Positions 25,113-34,910 of a stretch of 64,000 nt of DNA are shown here, piece after piece. Origin of the DNA: Mycobacterium sp. IS-836 (lineage in GTDB: Bacteria > Actinomycetota > Actinomycetes > Mycobacteriales > Mycobacteriaceae); the NCBI RefSeq assembly GCF_001954275.1, contig NZ_MBEU01000014.1:37488-101487 (forward strand), written 5' to 3'. Both the position numbers and the translations under genes were made by a program. The notes under the pieces were generated by a model. That model was not told the DNA's origin, ran no database searches, and saw only the letters and a program-made list of their open reading frames with translations. The first letter of the stretch is position 1. Every line of letters starts with the position of its first letter.

Positions 25113-26432
25113 TTACACGCTGGAGCGTCCGGTTCCGCGCACCGCCGCGGCGACGGCATCGGCGAGCGGTTCGATCTCGTCGGCGGCGAGGTCCGCGATC
25201 GTGATACGCATGCCCGGCCCGCTGCGAATGCGAAACCGCGTGCCCGGCGCCGCCGCCCAGCCCGCGCCCAGCAGCCGGGTGATCGCGACGGTCTCGTCCG
25301 GGACCGGGATCCACACGTTCAGCCCGGACCGGCCGAAAGCGGTGACCCCCCGCTCGGCCAGGGCGGTGCGCAATCGCGTGCGCGTGGAGGCGTATCGCTC
25401 TTCGGCCTTGGCGATGAGCCGCGTCGCGGCCTCGTCCGACCATAGGCCGGCCGCCAGCGCCTGCAGGATGTGGCTCACCCAGCCCGGCCCGAGCCGCAGC
25501 CGGCCGTGCACCCGCTCGACGGTGCGGTGGTCCCCGGCCAGGACAGCCACCCGCAGGTCGGGGCCGTACGCCTTGGACGCCGAGCGCACGAAGGCCCAAC
25601 GGCTGGTCGACCCGGCCAGGGTGTGCAGCGGGGCGCCGGAGATGCCCGCGCAGTGATCGTCCTCGACCAGCAGCAGGTCATCGGATCGGTCGGACAGCAC
25701 GCCGCACAGCGCGTCCGTGCGATCCGCTGACAGCGCCGCACCCGTCGGGTTCTGCGCGCGATTGGTGACCACCAGCGCGCGCACCCCGCGATCCAGCGCC
25801 CGGGTGACGTCGGCCACCAGCGGCCCGCCGTCGTCGACCCGCACCGGCTCGGCCGAAAGCCCCAGCGCCGCAAGCAGATCCAACAGATTGGCCCAGCCGG
25901 GATCCTCGACGGCCACCCGATCGCCGGGGCGCAGGTGCGCGGTGAGCGCCCGCTCGATGCCGTCCAGTGCGCCGCTGGTCACCGCGAGATGTCCGGCCGG
26001 AACGCCGTCGGCGCCCAGCGCCGCGCGGGCGTGGTCGACCAGGTCGGGCGACATGGCCGGTTCGCCGTAGAGCACCGGGCGGACGACGGGAGCGGGGGCC
26101 GCTGCGATGGGCAGTAGGGCGGGGTCCGGGTTGCCGGTCGACAGATCGCGAACCCCGGCGGGAACGTCGAGCCCGAGCAGGGAGCGCGGGGTGGTCGCGG
26201 GGCGGTGGCGCACCCGCGTGCCGCGCCGGCCCGCGGTCTCGACGGCGCCGCGATCGCGCAGCAGGCGGTAGGCGGCGGCGGCGGTATTCGGGTTCACACC
26301 GAGCCGGGCGGCCAGGTCGCGGATCGGCGGCAGCGCGTCGCCGGGCGCCAGCCTGCCCGTCGAGATCGCCTCTTCCACGTCGGCGGCTATGGATTCCGCG
26401 CCCGACCCCGCTATGCTGTATTGCACTGGCAC
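25113..26432 (-). CDS. MocR-type GntR regulator with aminotransferase domain
   Basis: 439 residues. An N-terminal GntR winged helix (about 1-72, [21 protein letters not shown]) is fused to a class I aminotransferase-like domain (about 95-435). The PLP lysine is in [14 protein letters not shown], and [11 protein letters not shown] and EDDHCAG are typical. MocR proteins use PLP or a PLP adduct as effector and usually control a divergent neighbour. Here that is a flavin-type oxidoreductase gene 40 bp away. GTG 26432 gives [15 protein letters not shown]; a second in-frame GTG lies two codons downstream. Confidence 0.88.
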   Translation of the reverse strand: MPVQYSIAGSGAESIAADVEEAISTGRLAPGDALPPIRDLAARLGVNPNTAAAAYRLLRDRGAVETAGRRGTRVRHRPATTPRSLLGLDVPAGVRDLSTGNPDPALLPIAAAPAPVVRPVLYGEPAMSPDLVDHARAALGADGVPAGHLAVTSGALDGIERALTAHLRPGDRVAVEDPGWANLLDLLAALGLSAEPVRVDDGGPLVADVTRALDRGVRALVVTNRAQNPTGAALSADRTDALCGVLSDRSDDLLLVEDDHCAGISGAPLHTLAGSTSRWAFVRSASKAYGPDLRVAVLAGDHRTVERVHGRLRLGPGWVSHILQALAAGLWSDEAATRLIAKAEERYASTRTRLRTALAERGVTAFGRSGLNVWIPVPDETVAITRLLGAGWAAAPGTRFRIRSGPGMRITIADLAADEIEPLADAVAAAVRGTGRSSV

Positions 26433-26472
26433 AGTTGATATTATGTACTATTACAATCGCAGAGGCAATCCA
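26433..26472. promoter_or_regulatory. AT-rich divergent control region of the MocR / PNPOx-like pair
   Basis: A compact 40-bp region holding overlapping promoters for two divergent genes. It is strikingly AT-rich for this genome (26435-26457), with TATTAT and TAATAT elements on the two strands. MocR binding sites are often direct repeats in such regions; no exact repeat is clear here. Confidence 0.45.
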
Positions 26473-27138
26473 TTGGACTACCGCCCCACCCCGCGCACCA
26501 CGCCCACCCGCTACCGGGAACGCGCCCGCTACGACCGCGACACCGTGCACCGGATCCTGGACGAGTCCCTGATCTGTCACCTCGGCTACCTCAGCGCCGG
26601 GCGGCCGGTGGTCCTGCCCACGACGCATGCCCGCCACGGCGAAACCCTCTACCTGCATGGTTCCACCGGCAGCGGCCCGATGCTGGCCGCCATGGCGGTC
26701 AATAGACCGGCGTCGGGCCTGCCCGTCTGCGTCACCGCCACGCTGGTCGACGGGCTGGTGCTGGCCCGCTCGGCGTTACATCATTCGCTGATGTATCGCT
26801 CGGTCGTGGTGGTGGGTGATGCGCGGGTGGTCGACGATCCGGAGGAGAAGCGGCGGGCCCTGGGATCGCTGCTCGATCACATCGCGCCGGGGCGCGCCGC
26901 CGACTGCAGGCCCCCGAACGCGCGCGAGCTCGCCGCGACGTCCGTGCTCGCGCTCGACCTCGTCGAGGTCTCCGCCAAGGTGCGCCGCGGCGGGCCCGCC
27001 GACGAGCCGGAGGATTTGCCGCTGCCGCACTGGGCCGGGGTGCTGCCGCTGAGCCTGTCGGCCGGAAAGCCGGTTCCGGACGACGACCTTGATCCCGCTA
27101 CCCCGCTGCCGCCGTACCTGGCGGCCTACTCGCGCTAG
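26473..27138 (+). CDS. PNPOx-like split-barrel flavin protein
   Basis: 221 residues. Pyridoxamine 5'-phosphate oxidase-like FMN-binding split barrel: the N-terminal half has DRDTVHRILDESLICHLGYL and PTTHARHGETLYLHGSTGS, which fit the flavin-site regions of this family. Substrate unknown; it may not act on pyridoxamine. TTG 26473 (LDYRPTPR) was chosen because AGAGG stands about 7 nt upstream; ATG 26443 is an in-frame alternative giving 10 more residues. Divergent from the MocR gene, which is probably its regulator and points to amine or vitamin B6 metabolism. Confidence 0.8.
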   Translation: MDYRPTPRTTPTRYRERARYDRDTVHRILDESLICHLGYLSAGRPVVLPTTHARHGETLYLHGSTGSGPMLAAMAVNRPASGLPVCVTATLVDGLVLARSALHHSLMYRSVVVVGDARVVDDPEEKRRALGSLLDHIAPGRAADCRPPNARELAATSVLALDLVEVSAKVRRGGPADEPEDLPLPHWAGVLPLSLSAGKPVPDDDLDPATPLPPYLAAYSR

Positions 27139-27146
27139 CCGCCGGT

Positions 27147-28439
27147 CTACAGCAGGTACCGGTAAGCGGGCGAATCCGGCTGCAGAGTCTCGACGTGGAT
27201 GTCGGTCGCCCGAATCCGGGCCAGCAGGCCGTCGAGGTCCGCGGACGATCCCAGCTGGATGCCGACGAGTGCCTCACCGGTCTCGCGGTTGTTGCGCTTG
27301 ACGTACTCGAACAAGGTGATGTCGTCGTTGGGCCCGAGCACCTCGTCGAGGAACCGGCGCAGCGCACCAGGCTCCTGCGGGAAGTCCACCAGGAAGTAGT
27401 GCTTGAGGCCGAGGTGCACCAGCGAGCGCTCGAGCACCTCACCGTAGCGCGAGACGTCGTTGTTGCCGCCCGAGATCAGGCACACGACGGTGGAGCCCGG
27501 CTCGACGTCGGCTTCCAGCAGGCCGGCCACCGACAGCGCGCCGGCCGGCTCCGCGATGATGCCCTCGTTCTGGTAGAGGTCGAGCATCGCGGTGCACACG
27601 GCGCCCTCGTCGATCGTCGTGATCGACACCATGTCACCGGCGGCGGCCAGCGCGGCGTAGGTCAGCGTTCCCGCCCGCTTGACCGCCGCGCCGTCGACGA
27701 ACTGGTCGACGTGGTCCAGCGTCACCGGCTCGCCGGCGGCCAGCGCGGCCATCATCGCGGCGGCTCCGGCGGGCTCGATGCCCAACACCGCGGTGTTCGC
27801 GGTCCGCTCGGCCAGGTACGTGGTGATGCCGGCGATGCAACCGCCGCCGCCGACCGGGACCACTACCAGGTCGGGCTCCCCCACACCAAGGGCGTCGAGT
27901 TGCGAAAGCAGCTCGACGGCGATGGTGCCCTGGCCGGCGATGGTGCGCAGATCGTCGAACGGCGGCACCAGCGTGGCGCCGGTGCTCTCCACGTCGGCCA
28001 GCGCCGCCTCGGCGGCCAGGTCGTAGGTCCGTCCCCCGACGATCAGCTCGATGAACTCTCCGCCGTGGTAGCGGATCCGGTCGAGCTTCTGCCGGGGCGT
28101 CTTCGCCGGCACGTAGACGCGGCCGCGCACACCCAGCGCCCGGCACGCGTACGCGAAGCCCTGCGCGTGGTTACCCGCCGAGGAGCACACCACGCCGGCC
28201 GCCGTCTCCTCGGCCGACAGCTGCACCAGCAGGTTGTAGGCGCCGCGCAGCTTGTAGGAGCGCACGGTTTGCAGGTCTTCGCGCTTCAGGTAGACCTGCG
28301 CGCCGGTGATCGCCGACAGCCGATCACTGCGCTGCAACGGGGTGGGCGTGACCACCGGCGAGATCCGCTTGGCCGCGGCGTCGATGTCGGCCGCGGACAG
28401 CGGCGACTCGCTCGGGCTCTGACTCAGTTCAGCGGACAC
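27147..28439 (-). CDS. ilvA: Threonine ammonia-lyase (biosynthetic) IlvA
   Basis: 430 residues, PLP enzyme that deaminates threonine to 2-oxobutanoate for isoleucine synthesis. PLP lysine in RSYKLRGAYN, SSAGNHAQGFAYA, the glycine loop VPVGGGGCIAG, and a C-terminal ACT-like regulatory region from about 345 (KHYFLVDFPQEPGALR). The single regulatory domain matches the shorter IlvA type. GTG 28439 reads V/M-SAELSQSP. It is last in a leftward run after the Ddn-like gene. Confidence 0.96.
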   Translation of the reverse strand: MSAELSQSPSESPLSAADIDAAAKRISPVVTPTPLQRSDRLSAITGAQVYLKREDLQTVRSYKLRGAYNLLVQLSAEETAAGVVCSSAGNHAQGFAYACRALGVRGRVYVPAKTPRQKLDRIRYHGGEFIELIVGGRTYDLAAEAALADVESTGATLVPPFDDLRTIAGQGTIAVELLSQLDALGVGEPDLVVVPVGGGGCIAGITTYLAERTANTAVLGIEPAGAAAMMAALAAGEPVTLDHVDQFVDGAAVKRAGTLTYAALAAAGDMVSITTIDEGAVCTAMLDLYQNEGIIAEPAGALSVAGLLEADVEPGSTVVCLISGGNNDVSRYGEVLERSLVHLGLKHYFLVDFPQEPGALRRFLDEVLGPNDDITLFEYVKRNNRETGEALVGIQLGSSADLDGLLARIRATDIHVETLQPDSPAYRYLL

Positions 28440-28482
28440 CGGTCAATCGTGCCATGTCGCGCCCTCAACCTGCGAAAGCGGC

Positions 28483-28920
28483 TCAGTTCACCGGCGTCAG
28501 CACGAACACCGGAATCTGGCGTTCGGTCTTTTTCTGGTACTCGGCGTAGTCGGGCCAGGCCTCGACGGCGCGCTCCCACCAGGTGGCTTTTTCCTCGCCG
28601 AACACCTCGCGGGCGTCGTAGTCGCGCGTGACGGCGCCGTCCTGCAGCTCGACGCGCGGGTTCTTGACGATGTTGTGGTACCAGACCGGGTTCTTCGGGG
28701 CCCCGCCGAGCGAGGCGACGACGGCGTACTCGCCGTTGTGCTCGACCCGCATCAACGGGGTCTTGCGGAGTTTGCCGGTCTTGGCGCCGACGGTGGTCAG
28801 CAGAATGATGGGCTTGCCCTTCATGTCCGCCGCATCCTGTCCGCCGGATTCGGCATACTTGTCGGCTTGTTCGCGGGACCAATCCCATGGGCTGGGTGCG
28901 TATTCACCTGAAAGCGGCAT
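28483..28920 (-). CDS. Deazaflavin (F420)-dependent nitroreductase-family protein (Rv1558-like)
   Basis: 145 residues, Ddn-type split barrel. The [25 protein letters not shown] segment is the characteristic F420-binding part of this family, followed by [19 protein letters not shown]. It probably reduces a quinone or other acceptor with F420H2; substrate unknown. ATG 28920 reads [14 protein letters not shown] with AAGGTGAGG upstream. It lies 10 nt after the DUF6065-like gene and 43 nt before ilvA. Confidence 0.9.
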   Translation of the reverse strand: MPLSGEYAPSPWDWSREQADKYAESGGQDAADMKGKPIILLTTVGAKTGKLRKTPLMRVEHNGEYAVVASLGGAPKNPVWYHNIVKNPRVELQDGAVTRDYDAREVFGEEKATWWERAVEAWPDYAEYQKKTERQIPVFVLTPVN

Positions 28921-28930
28921 GTCCCTCACC

Positions 28931-29719
28931 TTACGGCTGAGCGAAGGGACGCAGATGACGCCGGGTCTGGTGATCCGGTGCGCCGGCCTCGCCGTCGCGG
29001 TGCCGGCCCTTCGTGTAGTCGCCTTCCCAATCCAGTCGCTCGCCACCGGCGACGTCCGCCGCCGCCTGGATCCGCCCCGCGTCGTCGCGGGAGCGAAGGA
29101 AGAGCTCGTGCTTGCGCCGCAGCTCCTCGTCGGACTCGATGCGCCGAAGCTCGGGGGCGAATTCCTCGAGCTCGGCCCGGCGTTGCGGAACGATCATGCC
29201 GATCGGCTCGTCGACCTCGAACCGCACCGGCATCAGCTTGCGGGTGAATTTCCAGCTCATGCTGAAACTCGCACTCGCCCAGTCGGTTTCGACGACGCCC
29301 TCCAACGGGGACACGGCGTCCTTCGGATAGTTCGCCGGCCCGCGGACCAACAGGTTGTATCCGGGAGGGGTGCGGAACAGCATCGGCAGGTGCCACGTCA
29401 GGATGCCGTTACCGAAATGGCTGGACGGCAGGAACTGGCCGGGCTCGCGACTATCGGGTGCGACCAGCACGTCCACGCCGCCCTGATCCATCCAGGTGGC
29501 CGTGAACGCGCACGGATTGCGCAGCTCCCAACCGCTCTGGTTGGCGATGAGCATCGGCAGACACCGGCTGGGCCAACCGATCCGCCGCTCCGACATCTCC
29601 GACATCCACGTCCGCGTGATCGGCGCCGGGCCGATCGGGGGTGCGTTGTCCCGCGTGATGAACCCGATCAGCGGGCGGCCCTGCGCGTCGGATTTGTCAG
29701 ACGTTGGAAATCCCCTCAA
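28931..29719 (-). CDS. DUF6065-like hypothetical protein
   Basis: 262 residues, soluble, no signal peptide or membrane segment. It contains [36 protein letters not shown] and a C-terminal charged region. It resembles proteins grouped as DUF6065, of unknown function, sometimes found near natural-product genes. The start is uncertain: TTG 29719 is used because no better start occurs for about 35 codons. It precedes the Ddn-like gene by 10 nt, so they probably form one unit. I recall no equivalent in M. tuberculosis, where frdABCD and mmpL6 occupy this interval. Confidence 0.65.
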   Translation of the reverse strand: MRGFPTSDKSDAQGRPLIGFITRDNAPPIGPAPITRTWMSEMSERRIGWPSRCLPMLIANQSGWELRNPCAFTATWMDQGGVDVLVAPDSREPGQFLPSSHFGNGILTWHLPMLFRTPPGYNLLVRGPANYPKDAVSPLEGVVETDWASASFSMSWKFTRKLMPVRFEVDEPIGMIVPQRRAELEEFAPELRRIESDEELRRKHELFLRSRDDAGRIQAAADVAGGERLDWEGDYTKGRHRDGEAGAPDHQTRRHLRPFAQP

Positions 29720-29753
29720 TAAGCACGGGCGGCAGTCTAGCGCTGGGGGCTCG

Positions 29754-31622
29754 TTAGCGCGTCCTGGCGAGCTCGGCGATGGCGTTGACCCGCCGGATGG
29801 CCGTCGCGATCTCGTCCGCGAACTGCCGCCGCCGCTCCGCGATGTCCGGGTACTCGAAGCCGTCCACCAGCTCGCGATGCCGCGCCAGGCGCAACGCGGT
29901 CTTGAACAACTCCATCGACCTCGACTCGGCGCTGGCGATGCGGCGCTGCAGCTCCCACTGCTTGCCCACCTCGAGGCACTCGGTGAGGAACGCCTGCTCG
30001 TCGAACGATTCGTCCTCGTGGGAGGCCAGCCGGTCGGCGACGATGTGGTACGCGTCCAGGAAGGGGCGCAGCACTAGATGCGCGAGCAGCAGGTCCGCCC
30101 GCTCCAGCAGCCGCCGCACCTGGGCCGAGCTCGCGGGCTTGGTGGTGTCTTCCACCGGCCCGATCAGGCGTACCTCGTCGGCGAGGTCCTTCTCGAACTG
30201 CGCGCGGGCCGAGAACAAGAACTCGAACTTGAGCAGCTCGCGAAGGCTCAGCGCCTCGTCGCGCACGGACGCCGGTGCGACCAGGCCATCCTCCGACATT
30301 TCCGACGCGGCCAGCAGCGCGGTCTCGGCGATGGCGCGGTCGACCAGGATGTGGATGGCGGTGTTGCGGTAGAACGCGGCGACCAGGTGCTGGTCCTCGC
30401 CGATGCCCCAGACCGGTTCGGTGCCCGCGTCGTAGACGCTGACGACGCCGGAGGCGACCAGCTGGTGCAGGGTCCACCGGATCGTGGAGCGGTTCGTCAG
30501 GTCGGCGGCGCCGGCCACCGCCCAGTTCCGCGCCGCGATGTAGCTCGCCAGGGGCCGCACGGTGGCCAGCACCTCGCTGATGGACAGCGACCGGTCCGCA
30601 CCCAGCAACGCGAGGCTCACCACCGCGGTGGGCGTGACCGGCGTGGCGCGGTTGATCCGGTGCTCGACGTCCAGCGCGATCCGTTCGATCTCCGTCCCGG
30701 CGCCGGATTCCTCGGCACGCAATTCCTCGAGGCGCTTGCGCAGCGGCAGCGGTTCGCCGAAATCCAGGTAGGCGCGGCCCAGGCGCTCCCCTTGCTGTCT
30801 GGCCAGCCGGATCAGGAAGCGGAAGTCTTCGGGCCGCTTCGTCGCGCCGTAGGCCTCGGTGGTCATGGCCTCCACCTCGTGCAGTTGGTCATACACGATG
30901 GAGGTCGGCACCAAATACACCTCGGGACCGTCGATTTCGTCGACGGCGTCGCTGATGTAGCGCAGGATTCCGAACACCGGGGGCCGCAGCTTGCCGGTCC
31001 TGGTCCGGCCGCCTTCGATCGACCAGGTCAGGTTGGCGTGGTTTTGCACCAGCTGCGCGGCGTAGGCGCGCAGCACGAAGCGGTAGACGGGAATGTCTTT
31101 GGTCTGCCGCCGGATGAAGATCGCCCCGGTGCGCTTGGCCCAGGCGCCCATCGGGAAGAAGTTCAGGTTCGCGCCGCCGAACGTCAGCGCGGGCGAGAGC
31201 CGGTTGGCCTGGATCACCTCCGGCAACAGCATGCCGTCCAGATACGAGCGATGCGAAAAGGCAAATGCCAGCGTCGCTTTGCGATCCAGCTTGCGCAGCG
31301 CCGCGATCTGATCCTCGTCGACGAGAATGTCGTAGGCCCGCATCAGCCAGCAGGAGAAGCTGCGCCAGGCCCGTACCGCCCGCTCCTCCAGCGAGGCCGA
31401 CATCTCGCGCAGGTAGCCCGCGGCCTCCGCGCGCACGCCGGCCGGGTCGCGGCCGAGCTCGTCGGCCAGCTTGTCGAGGCGCTCGACATACCACGGCGCG
31501 GCCAACAGCTGAACGACCTCGGCCGCGTCGGTCGACAACGGCGTCGCCGATTCTTCGAGTATTCCGGTGCGTTGTAGCAACTTTCGCGCCCCGACGCGGC
31601 CGAGCTCGCGCGCCGTCGCCAT
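29754..31622 (-). CDS. plsB1: Glycerol-3-phosphate acyltransferase PlsB1-like
   Basis: 622 residues, first acylation of glycerol-3-phosphate (or a related acyl transfer). The HX4D motif is in AFSHRSYLDGMLLPE; further family blocks are GGANLNFFPMGAW, RRQTKDIPVYRFV, SIEGGRTRTGKLRPP and LVPTSIVYD. ATG 31622 was chosen for length agreement with M. tuberculosis PlsB1 and for GCGGGGGA upstream; the frame runs open further into fadD11. It starts 11 nt after the fadD11 stop, so the pair is an acyl-activation and acyl-transfer operon. Confidence 0.93.
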   Translation of the reverse strand: MATARELGRVGARKLLQRTGILEESATPLSTDAAEVVQLLAAPWYVERLDKLADELGRDPAGVRAEAAGYLREMSASLEERAVRAWRSFSCWLMRAYDILVDEDQIAALRKLDRKATLAFAFSHRSYLDGMLLPEVIQANRLSPALTFGGANLNFFPMGAWAKRTGAIFIRRQTKDIPVYRFVLRAYAAQLVQNHANLTWSIEGGRTRTGKLRPPVFGILRYISDAVDEIDGPEVYLVPTSIVYDQLHEVEAMTTEAYGATKRPEDFRFLIRLARQQGERLGRAYLDFGEPLPLRKRLEELRAEESGAGTEIERIALDVEHRINRATPVTPTAVVSLALLGADRSLSISEVLATVRPLASYIAARNWAVAGAADLTNRSTIRWTLHQLVASGVVSVYDAGTEPVWGIGEDQHLVAAFYRNTAIHILVDRAIAETALLAASEMSEDGLVAPASVRDEALSLRELLKFEFLFSARAQFEKDLADEVRLIGPVEDTTKPASSAQVRRLLERADLLLAHLVLRPFLDAYHIVADRLASHEDESFDEQAFLTECLEVGKQWELQRRIASAESRSMELFKTALRLARHRELVDGFEYPDIAERRRQFADEIATAIRRVNAIAELARTR

Positions 31623-31633
31623 CCGTCCCCCGC

Positions 31634-33469
31634 TCACGCCGGTTGCACCGTTGCGGCCACGGAGGGATCGCGGGGCTCGTGAACCTCCGCAGGTGGTTCG
31701 GGCGCGTAGAGTTCCTCGATCTCGGCGGCGTACTTGGCCATGATCGGTTTGCGCTTCAGCTTCATCGTCAGCGTGATCTCGTCGCCGCCGGGCTCCCATA
31801 ACGTCGGCAGCACCCGGAAGCGCTTGATCTGTTCGACCCGCGAGAGTTTGGCGTTGCCCGCGGCCACCCCGGCGGCGATCCGGGCGATGACCTCCGGGTG
31901 GGCCGCCAGGGCTTCGGGCGAGGCGTCGGAAAGCCCATGCTGGGCGGCGTACGGTCCGACCGATTCGGCGTCGAAGACCATCAGCGCGGCGTTGTACGGT
32001 CGCCCGTCGCCGATCGTGATCATGGCGCCGACCATCGGGCAGGCGGCCAGGATGGCGTTCTCAATGTTGGCCGGGGACATGTTCTTTCCGGCCGCGTTGA
32101 TGATCAATTCCTTCTTGCGGTCCACGATGCGCAGGTAGCCGTCGTCGTCGACCTCGAGGATGTCGCCGGTGTGCAGCCAGCCCTCGGCGTCGATCGCCTC
32201 GGCGGTCTTCGCGGGTTCCTTGCGGTAGCCCTTCATCACCAGCGGGCCGCGGATCAGGTACTCGCCGTCCTCGGCGATCTTGCCCTCCAGCCCCGGAAGC
32301 AGCTTGCCGACGGTGCCCAGCCGGGCGACGCTCGGATGGCTCACGCTGGCAACGCAACTCAGCTCCGACATCCCCCAGAGCTCGGCGATCGGAATGCCGA
32401 TGCCGAGGAAGAACGCCAGTGTCTCCCTGGGTATCGGGGCCGCGCCCGACACCGCCCAGCGCAGCTCGCCGAAGCCGAGCCGTTCGCGCAGTTTCGACAG
32501 CACCAGCTCGTCGGCCTTGGCCCACTCGGCGGCTACGTCGTCGGGCATGGGCTGGCCGGCCAGTTCGGCGTCGGCGCGCTTGGCCGCCACCGACATCGCC
32601 CATTGCAACACCTGCCGCTTGACTTCGTCGGTCTCGTGGCTGACGGTGAATTCGATTGCAGCCTTGAGCTTTTCCCACACCCGCGGCACCGCGCCCCATA
32701 CCGTGGGTCGCGCGTCGGGCAGCGCGGCGGCGATGGCCTTCACGTCGGAGATCACCGTCACCCGGGAGCCGAACACCTCCAGCCCGTAGAGCGCCATCAC
32801 CCTGTCGGCGATGTGCGCCGACGGCAGGAACGACGTGACCCGCTCGCCGAAGCCGACCGGCAGGACGGTGTAGAGGGCGAACAGCTCGAACAGCAGATTG
32901 GTGTGGGTCATCTCCACGCCCTTGGGGTTTCCGGTGGTCCCCGAGGTGTAGATCAGCGTGGCGACGTCGTCGGGCCGCACCGCCCGCCAGGTGGACTCGA
33001 AGTCGAAATCGGCTGGCGCGGCGGCATACAGCTCGTCCACCGAGATGGTGCCGGGCGGCGAACCGTCGATGCAGACGATGTGCTCGATGTCCGCGCCGCT
33101 GGCGCGAATGCGGTCCACGTATTGCTCCTCGCAGATCGCGACTTTGGTGCCGGCGTTGCCGAACAGGTATGTGAGCTGCTCGGCGGGCAGCGTGTTGTAT
33201 ACGGAAAACGAAGTGGCACCGACGTGTTGGGCGCCGATTTCGAGTGGGTAGAACTCGATCCGGTTGGCCATCATCAGTGAAACCGTGTCGCCGCGCCGGA
33301 CTCCCAGACCCGCCAGGCCCGCGGCGACCTTGCGCACCTGCTCCGCGAGCTCCCGCCACGTCAGCGTCTGGGTGTCACCCGGCGTGCGCAGCGCGACGGC
33401 GTCGGGATCGATGGACGCGGTGCGCTGGAACGCCTCGCACACCGTGGCCGGACGCTCGGGTGTCGTCAT
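31634..33469 (-). CDS. fadD11: Fatty-acid-CoA/AMP ligase FadD11, intact
   Basis: 611 residues, ANL-superfamily acyl-activating enzyme. AMP-binding motif YTSGTTGNPKGVEMTH, SAHIADRVM, WGMSELSC, GWLHTGDILEVDDDG and the C-terminal KKELIINAAGKNMSP are all present. ATG 33469 (MTTPERPATVCEAF) has AAAGGAGA 7 nt upstream. In M. tuberculosis H37Rv this gene is split into fadD11.1 and fadD11 in my memory; here it is one uninterrupted frame. It sits upstream of plsB1, so it probably supplies acyl-CoA to it. Confidence 0.93.
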   Translation of the reverse strand: MTTPERPATVCEAFQRTASIDPDAVALRTPGDTQTLTWRELAEQVRKVAAGLAGLGVRRGDTVSLMMANRIEFYPLEIGAQHVGATSFSVYNTLPAEQLTYLFGNAGTKVAICEEQYVDRIRASGADIEHIVCIDGSPPGTISVDELYAAAPADFDFESTWRAVRPDDVATLIYTSGTTGNPKGVEMTHTNLLFELFALYTVLPVGFGERVTSFLPSAHIADRVMALYGLEVFGSRVTVISDVKAIAAALPDARPTVWGAVPRVWEKLKAAIEFTVSHETDEVKRQVLQWAMSVAAKRADAELAGQPMPDDVAAEWAKADELVLSKLRERLGFGELRWAVSGAAPIPRETLAFFLGIGIPIAELWGMSELSCVASVSHPSVARLGTVGKLLPGLEGKIAEDGEYLIRGPLVMKGYRKEPAKTAEAIDAEGWLHTGDILEVDDDGYLRIVDRKKELIINAAGKNMSPANIENAILAACPMVGAMITIGDGRPYNAALMVFDAESVGPYAAQHGLSDASPEALAAHPEVIARIAAGVAAGNAKLSRVEQIKRFRVLPTLWEPGGDEITLTMKLKRKPIMAKYAAEIEELYAPEPPAEVHEPRDPSVAATVQPA

Positions 33470-33600
33470 GTGCGTTCTCCTTTTGCGTCGGCGCTGCCCT
33501 TCGTGAGCGTACGTCCGCGATCGCCGGGCGCGGAATAGGTTGCGCGATTTCTCCGGCGCGCCAACGTCGCCGGTCAGCGGCACCGAGTACGTTGTCGATC

Positions 33601-34464
33601 ATGCGGCCCGATCGAGGCGTTGACGTCAGCGACCTCTCGCCGCTGGAGCAGACCGCATTGCTGACGCAGTACGCGCGGGCGCTCGACAACCGATGGCCGC
33701 GGCACGGCCGGAGGCCGCGATCGATCCTGCGCGACGAGCTCGCCGACGACATCGTGAGAAGGATCGACTACGACTTCGACGGGCTCGGCGTGCCCATGAG
33801 CGTGGTATGCCAGGCGTCCCTGCGCGCGAAGATGCTCGACGACCGAGTGCGGGCCTTCACCGCCGCGCACCCCAACGCCGTCGTGGTGGACCTCGGCGCG
33901 GGTTTGGACACGGGCCTGTTCCGGGTGGACCCGCCGGCCGCGGTCGATTGGTACAGCGTCGACCTGGCGGGCGTCATCGCGTTGCGTGACCGGCTGATGC
34001 CGCCCCACCAGCGGGCCCACTCGGTCACCGCATCGGTGGCCGATGACAGCTGGCCCAACGCCATCCCGGGCGGCCGGCCCACGATGGTGATCGCCGACGG
34101 GCTGTTCGCGTTCCTGTCCGAGCCGGTGATCGCCGGTGTCTTTCACCGCGTCACCGAGCACTTCACGTCCGGGGAGCTGGCCTTCAACGACTACGGGCGC
34201 ATCGGCTGGTTCAGCCGGCTGGCGGTCAAGCTGGCCCCGCAGCAGATGTTCAGCAGCGTCGGCGCCCAGTGGGGCTATCCGGGGTTCAAGGACGCCCGGG
34301 TGCCACAGATATGGAATCCACGCCTGACGCTGGTCGAAGAGGCCAGCCTGGCACACGCGCCCGAGGTCGACGTGTTTCCGGGCTGGATTCGGTTGGCTAC
34401 CAAGGTATCCGGCAAGTTCGCGGCATTCGCCCGCAAGGCCCGCATCCTGCGCTACAAGTTCTGA
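33601..34464 (+). CDS. SAM-dependent methyltransferase, leucine-carboxyl-methyltransferase type
   Basis: 287 residues. The SAM-binding motif I is VVVDLGAGLDTGLFR; DWYSVDLAGVIALRDRL follows as motif II. The layout matches the TcmP/LCM-like methyltransferases that are abundant in mycobacteria. Substrate unknown. ATG 33601 starts MRPDRGVDVSDLSPLEQ; weak ribosome site. Divergent from fadD11 (131 bp between). The 3' end overlaps the convergent MerR gene by 13 nt. Confidence 0.82.
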   Translation: MRPDRGVDVSDLSPLEQTALLTQYARALDNRWPRHGRRPRSILRDELADDIVRRIDYDFDGLGVPMSVVCQASLRAKMLDDRVRAFTAAHPNAVVVDLGAGLDTGLFRVDPPAAVDWYSVDLAGVIALRDRLMPPHQRAHSVTASVADDSWPNAIPGGRPTMVIADGLFAFLSEPVIAGVFHRVTEHFTSGELAFNDYGRIGWFSRLAVKLAPQQMFSSVGAQWGYPGFKDARVPQIWNPRLTLVEEASLAHAPEVDVFPGWIRLATKVSGKFAAFARKARILRYKF

Positions 34465-34850
34465 GTCTCCAGCGGGCTGTGAATGCCGCACGTGCAGGCG
34501 TCGATCGACGGGCACGTACAGCGCATTCCCCATTCGATGACGGCACGAGCCCGGGCCAGCGACGCCATCTGCGCATCGATTTCGGCGAGCTTGGCCTCGG
34601 CCAGCGCGCGGCTGGCGGGGCGTCCCGGGGCGTCATCGGCGAACAGCACCTGGATCTCCTCGAGAGCGAACCCGGCGGACTTGCAGAGCCCGATCACCTC
34701 GAGCCGGGCCAGCACCGCGTCGTCGTAGCGGCGCTGACCGCCCAGCCGCGTCGGCGCCGGCACCAGCCCGATGCGCTCGTAGTAGCGCAGCGTGGTCGCG
34801 GCGACCCCGGCCTGGCGCGCGACCTCGCCGATCGTCAGGCGTGCGCCCAT
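34452..34850 (-). CDS. MerR-family regulator with C-terminal Cys cluster
   Basis: 132 residues. MerR winged helix at the start (RLTIGEVARQAGVAATTLRYYERIGLVPAPTR), a dimerisation helix (about 75-112), then RCTCPSIDACTCGIHSP, which gives C-x-C-x6-C-x-C. The Cys arrangement suggests metal or Fe-S/redox sensing; it is not the SoxR CxxCxC pattern. ATG 34850 has GGGAGG 4 nt upstream; an earlier in-frame ATG at 34871 lies against the operator. It faces a PPOX gene across a perfect 20-bp palindrome, so it probably regulates itself and the PPOX-MBL pair. Confidence 0.87.
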   Translation of the reverse strand: MGARLTIGEVARQAGVAATTLRYYERIGLVPAPTRLGGQRRYDDAVLARLEVIGLCKSAGFALEEIQVLFADDAPGRPASRALAEAKLAEIDAQMASLARARAVIEWGMRCTCPSIDACTCGIHSPLETQNL

Positions 34851-34876
34851 CCGTCCTCCCGAGAATTCCATGCTTG

Positions 34877-34896
34877 ACTTAGAGTCAACTCTAAGT
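34877..34896. promoter_or_regulatory. Perfect 20-bp palindrome, probable MerR operator
   Basis: ACTTAGAGT (34877-34885), CA, ACTCTAAGT (34888-34896): perfect 9-bp arms. TTGACT overlaps the left edge on the + strand and another TTGACT lies in the centre on the - strand, as -35 elements do in MerR-type promoters. It lies between the MerR and PPOX starts. Confidence 0.8.
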
Positions 34897-34910
34897 TGTT
34901 GACTGTGTCC

